A stretch of DNA of 7,992 nucleotides from an uncultured Collinsella sp. (lineage in GTDB: Bacteria; Actinomycetota; Coriobacteriia; Coriobacteriales; Coriobacteriaceae). The DNA lies in the NCBI GenBank assembly GCA_900551635.1, contig URWQ01000055.1, positions 1-7,992 on the forward strand, in the 5' to 3' direction. Positions 6,053 through 7,992 of this stretch are shown here, piece after piece; position 1 is the stretch's first letter, and the number at the start of each line of letters is the position of its first letter. The position numbers and the translations under genes are program-made. The notes under the pieces were generated by a model. It did no database searches and was not told the DNA's origin. It worked only from the letters and a program-made list of their open reading frames with translations.

Positions 6053-7723
6053 CTAAACCTCCATGACGACCGGGATGATCATCGGACGGGTGCGCGTACG
6101 GCTCCAGATAAAGTTAGAGAGCGAATCGCGCACGGCCTTACGAATAGCATCGGAACCGCTGCTCGTAAAGCTGAACTTGCCCTTCTCGATCGTCTTCATG
6201 ATAGACGCGGAGGCATCCTCAGAGAACTGGTCGTCGATGGCAAACGAGACGCCGCGGCCCGAGAACTCGATGGCCTCGATCTTCTTGTGTTTAAGCGAGA
6301 CGATGGCAACAGCGGTAACCATACCGTCATTGGCGAGCTTCTGACGATCGCGCAAGACGATGGGGTCGGTATCGCCGATACGAAGGCCGTCGACGTAGAC
6401 GACGCCGGACTCGACGGGCGTACCGCGCTTGACGATACCGCCGCGCATCTCGAGCGTGTCGCCGTTATCGAGGATAAAGATGTGATCATCCTTGATGCCC
6501 ATCTTGCGGGCCAGCTGAGCATGGGCGCGCAGATGCACGGCCTCACCGTGAACCGGCATAAAGTACGTGGGCTTGGCCATGGCCATCAGGAGCTTAAGCT
6601 CCTCCTGGCTGCCGTGGCCCGAGACGTGGACAAGAGCACGGTTCTTATCCCACACGTCGCAGCCGAGCTTGGCCAAGCTGTTGACGACCTGCTGAACGGC
6701 TTTCTCGTTGCCGGGAACGGGAGTTGCCGAGAGGATGACGGTATCGCCCTCGTGGATGGAAAGCGTCTTGTGCTCGCCGTTGGCCATACGGGACAGGGCC
6801 GACAGCGGCTCGCCCTGCGAACCGGTGCACATGACGACGATCTTGTCGTCGGGCAGGTTATCGATATCGAAGGCATCGATAATATCGGCGTCGTCGATGT
6901 TGAGGTAGCCCAGCTCGCGCGCCACGCGGGTGTTAGTGAGCATGGAGCGACCGGTCACAACGACCTTACGGCCGCACTTGCGGGCAGCATCGCAGATCTG
7001 CTGCAAACGATGAATGTGACTCGAGAACGACGCGACGAACACGCGACCCGGGGCGTTCTTGATGGCGTGCAGCAAGTTGGGACCGACCTCGGCCTCGGAC
7101 TTGGTAAAGCCGGGAACCGTGGCGTTGGTAGAGTCGGAAAGCAGCAGGTCGATGCCCTGCTTGGCAAAGCGGCTGATAGCGGCATAGTCGGGCGTGACAC
7201 CATCGATGGGCGTCTGGTCAAGCTTAAAGTCGCCCGTGTGCATAACGGTGCCCTGGTTGGTGCGAATGAACACGCCCAGAGCGCCGGGGATGGAGTGCGT
7301 CATCGAGAAGAAGTCGAGTGAGATGCCGCCGAGGTTGACATGGCTGCCGCCCTTGACCTCGCGGAACTTGGGTGCGCGGATGCGGAACTCGGAAAGCTTA
7401 CCTTCGATAAAGCCAAGCGTCAGCTTGCTCGAGAAGATGGGCACCTTATTGTTGAGGTCCTGCAGCAGATACGGAAGCGAACCGGTGTGGTCCTCGTGGC
7501 CGTGGGTGACGACGATACCGCGGAGCTTCTCCTCGTTCTCCAGGACATAGGTGTAGTCAGGAAGCACCAGGTCGATACCGGGCTGGGAGTCATCCGGGAA
7601 CATGAGACCGGCGTCGACGAGCACCATGTCGTCGCCGCACTCGAAGACCGTCATGTTCTTGCCGATGCCGTCAAGGCCACCGAGCGGAATGATCTTCAAG
7701 GGAGATGATTTTTTAGCTGCCAT
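6053..7723 (-). CDS. rnj: Ribonuclease J (metallo-beta-lactamase/beta-CASP exo- and endoribonuclease)
   Basis: A cytoplasmic zinc-dependent RNase that matures and degrades RNA with 5'-to-3' exonuclease and endonuclease activity. At 556 residues it is the normal family length. The beta-lactamase core has HGHEDH at 74-79, H143 (MTHSIPG) and D165 (HTGDF). The beta-CASP region includes DSTNA at 197-201 and SFSSHIHR at 232-239. HVSGHGSQEEL (366-376) and MPVHGE with H392 complete the active site, which matches the Bacillus RNase J1 pattern. The C-terminal domain (about 450-556) is complete. The ATG is preceded in frame by a TAA seven bases upstream, so no upstream extension is possible. The ribosome site GAAAGGA is at 7738-7744, an unusually long 14 bases before the start. 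As first gene after a 269-base leader, it probably heads the operon. Its last codons contain the ribosome site for ftsK. Confidence 0.97.
   Translation of the reverse strand: MAAKKSSPLKIIPLGGLDGIGKNMTVFECGDDMVLVDAGLMFPDDSQPGIDLVLPDYTYVLENEEKLRGIVVTHGHEDHTGSLPYLLQDLNNKVPIFSSKLTLGFIEGKLSEFRIRAPKFREVKGGSHVNLGGISLDFFSMTHSIPGALGVFIRTNQGTVMHTGDFKLDQTPIDGVTPDYAAISRFAKQGIDLLLSDSTNATVPGFTKSEAEVGPNLLHAIKNAPGRVFVASFSSHIHRLQQICDAARKCGRKVVVTGRSMLTNTRVARELGYLNIDDADIIDAFDIDNLPDDKIVVMCTGSQGEPLSALSRMANGEHKTLSIHEGDTVILSATPVPGNEKAVQQVVNSLAKLGCDVWDKNRALVHVSGHGSQEELKLLMAMAKPTYFMPVHGEAVHLRAHAQLARKMGIKDDHIFILDNGDTLEMRGGIVKRGTPVESGVVYVDGLRIGDTDPIVLRDRQKLANDGMVTAVAIVSLKHKKIEAIEFSGRGVSFAIDDQFSEDASASIMKTIEKGKFSFTSSGSDAIRKAVRDSLSNFIWSRTRTRPMIIPVVMEV
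6058..6062 (-). promoter_or_regulatory. Ribosome binding site of ftsK, inside the 3' end of rnj
   Basis: GGAGG lies across the last Met-Glu-Val codons of rnj, six bases before the TTG start of ftsK. The rnj stop (TAG, 6055-6053) lies between site and start, with one base separating stop and start. The strong site decides for TTG as the ftsK start, as no ATG occurs in frame until residue 137. A ribosome ending rnj would stop on top of this site, so coupled translation is likely. Confidence 0.75.
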
Positions 7724-7765
7724 AGGTTAGTGTGGTTTCCTTTCTTCGAAACGGGTCTGGAACAA

Positions 7766-7798
7766 CCGGCGGGGCGCTTCTGGCAAACCGACCGCCGG
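7766..7798 (-). promoter_or_regulatory. Inverted repeat in the 5' untranslated region of rnj
   Basis: CCGGCGG (7766-7772) and CCGCCGG (7792-7798) form a perfect seven-pair, all-GC stem around a 19-base loop, about 40 bases before the rnj start. There is no U tract, so it does not look like a terminator. It would sit at the 5' end of the mRNA if transcription starts at either -10 candidate. Confidence 0.3.
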
Positions 7799-7905
7799 GA
7801 ACGTACAAACATGCATCATAGAGTCGACGCAGTAACCACAGTATGATACCCATTTGCCCACCAACAGACCACCCATGCATCAAAGCCCCATCTGAACTGG
7901 TCCAT

Positions 7906-7929
7906 CCCGCCGGTTTCCCGTGGGGCGGG
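7906..7929. other. Small GC-rich inverted repeat in the leader
   Basis: CCCGCC (7906-7911) and GGCGGG (7924-7929) can form a six-pair stem with a 12-base loop. There is no T-rich tract on either side. It may simply reflect GC-rich composition. Confidence 0.2.
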
Positions 7930-7968
7930 CACTGATGAAGTTTCCTGCTCTACAGTCCTGCTCACGAC

Positions 7969-7991
7969 GGAGGCCACATTAAGTGGCCTCC
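7969..7991. terminator. Perfect 9-bp hairpin, possible transcription terminator at the operon boundary
   Basis: GGAGGCCAC (7969-7977) and GTGGCCTCC (7983-7991) pair perfectly around the loop ATTAA. The size fits an intrinsic terminator. Read on the minus strand, as the end of a gene upstream of rnj, no U tract follows (the next bases are GTCGTGAGC). Read on the plus strand, any U tract would lie beyond the window. Its position before the long leader suggests the boundary between the preceding transcription unit and the rnj operon. Confidence 0.45.
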
Positions 7992-7992
7992 T

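Larger units (their letters stand above)
7724..7968 (-). promoter_or_regulatory. Leader and probable promoter region of the rnj operon
   Basis: About 245 bases with no convincing protein gene. It must contain the operon promoter if transcription starts after the hairpin at the window edge. The best -10-like hexamers on the minus strand are TATCAT (7848-7843) and TATGAT (7820-7815), each one mismatch from TATAAT. Upstream of the first, at 17-base spacing, is TGGTCT (7871-7866), only three of six matches to TTGACA. Neither is a strong promoter by eye. The short direct repeats here are TCCTGCTC at 7943-7950 and 7956-7963, and CATGCATCA at 7810-7818 and 7874-7882. Confidence 0.4.

Noticed and set aside
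7774..7929. Fragments reminiscent of a cobalamin riboswitch in the rnj leader (GCCAGAAG near a CCGCC stretch, GGGAAACCGG)
   Set aside because: The pieces are in the wrong order and spacing for the conserved cobalamin core, the B12 box is not complete, and rnj is not a cobalamin-related gene. I consider it chance similarity.
1..7992. Mobile elements, CRISPR arrays, tRNA or rRNA genes, defence or toxin modules
   Set aside because: None seen: no transposase or integrase, no regularly spaced repeats, no cloverleaf or rRNA segments, and nearly all sequence up to 7723 is accounted for by five conserved genes.

Overview
The window comes from a GC-rich (roughly 60% by eye) bacterial chromosome. It carries five genes, all on the minus strand and packed head to tail, so transcription runs from high to low coordinates: rnj (RNase J), ftsK (DNA translocase), a rodZ-like membrane HTH gene, yajQ, and rimO, which is cut by the left edge. 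Gene order (rnj-ftsK-HTH/rodZ, then a MiaB/RimO-type gene) and protein character fit an actinobacterium. My best guess is class Coriobacteriia (Collinsella-like), from recalled gene order and protein style rather than a search. In many actinobacteria dapA lies before rnj, and pgsA, cinA and recA follow this block, so those genes may lie just outside.

Layout, in transcription order. Positions 7992-7724 are a 269-base leader with no convincing protein gene. It begins with a perfect 9-bp hairpin at the window edge and holds two weaker inverted repeats, -10-like hexamers and a 29-codon Trp-rich ORF of doubtful reality. Then come rnj (7723-6053), ftsK (6051-3271, TTG start), rodZ-like (3271-1760), yajQ (1733-1236) and rimO (1208 to the edge). 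The gaps are 1 base, a 1-base overlap, 26 bases and 27 bases, so this looks like one operon driven from the leader. At rnj/ftsK and at ftsK/rodZ the Shine-Dalgarno GGAGG is embedded in the last codons of the upstream gene, exactly six bases before the next start, which suggests translational coupling.

Functionally the operon combines RNA processing and decay (RNase J), chromosome segregation at the septum (FtsK), a membrane morphogenesis or regulatory protein (RodZ-like), a small nucleotide-binding protein (YajQ) and ribosomal protein S12 modification (RimO). This is a housekeeping locus. I see no mobile element, CRISPR array, tRNA, rRNA or defence system.

The less ordinary parts are the disordered regions. 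The RodZ-like protein has a long Arg/Gly/Tyr/Gln-rich cytoplasmic linker and a Thr-Asp-Gly repeat tail encoded by an 18-bp tandem repeat. The FtsK linker carries the same basic 12-residue motif twice, exactly 50 residues apart, within otherwise acidic sequence.
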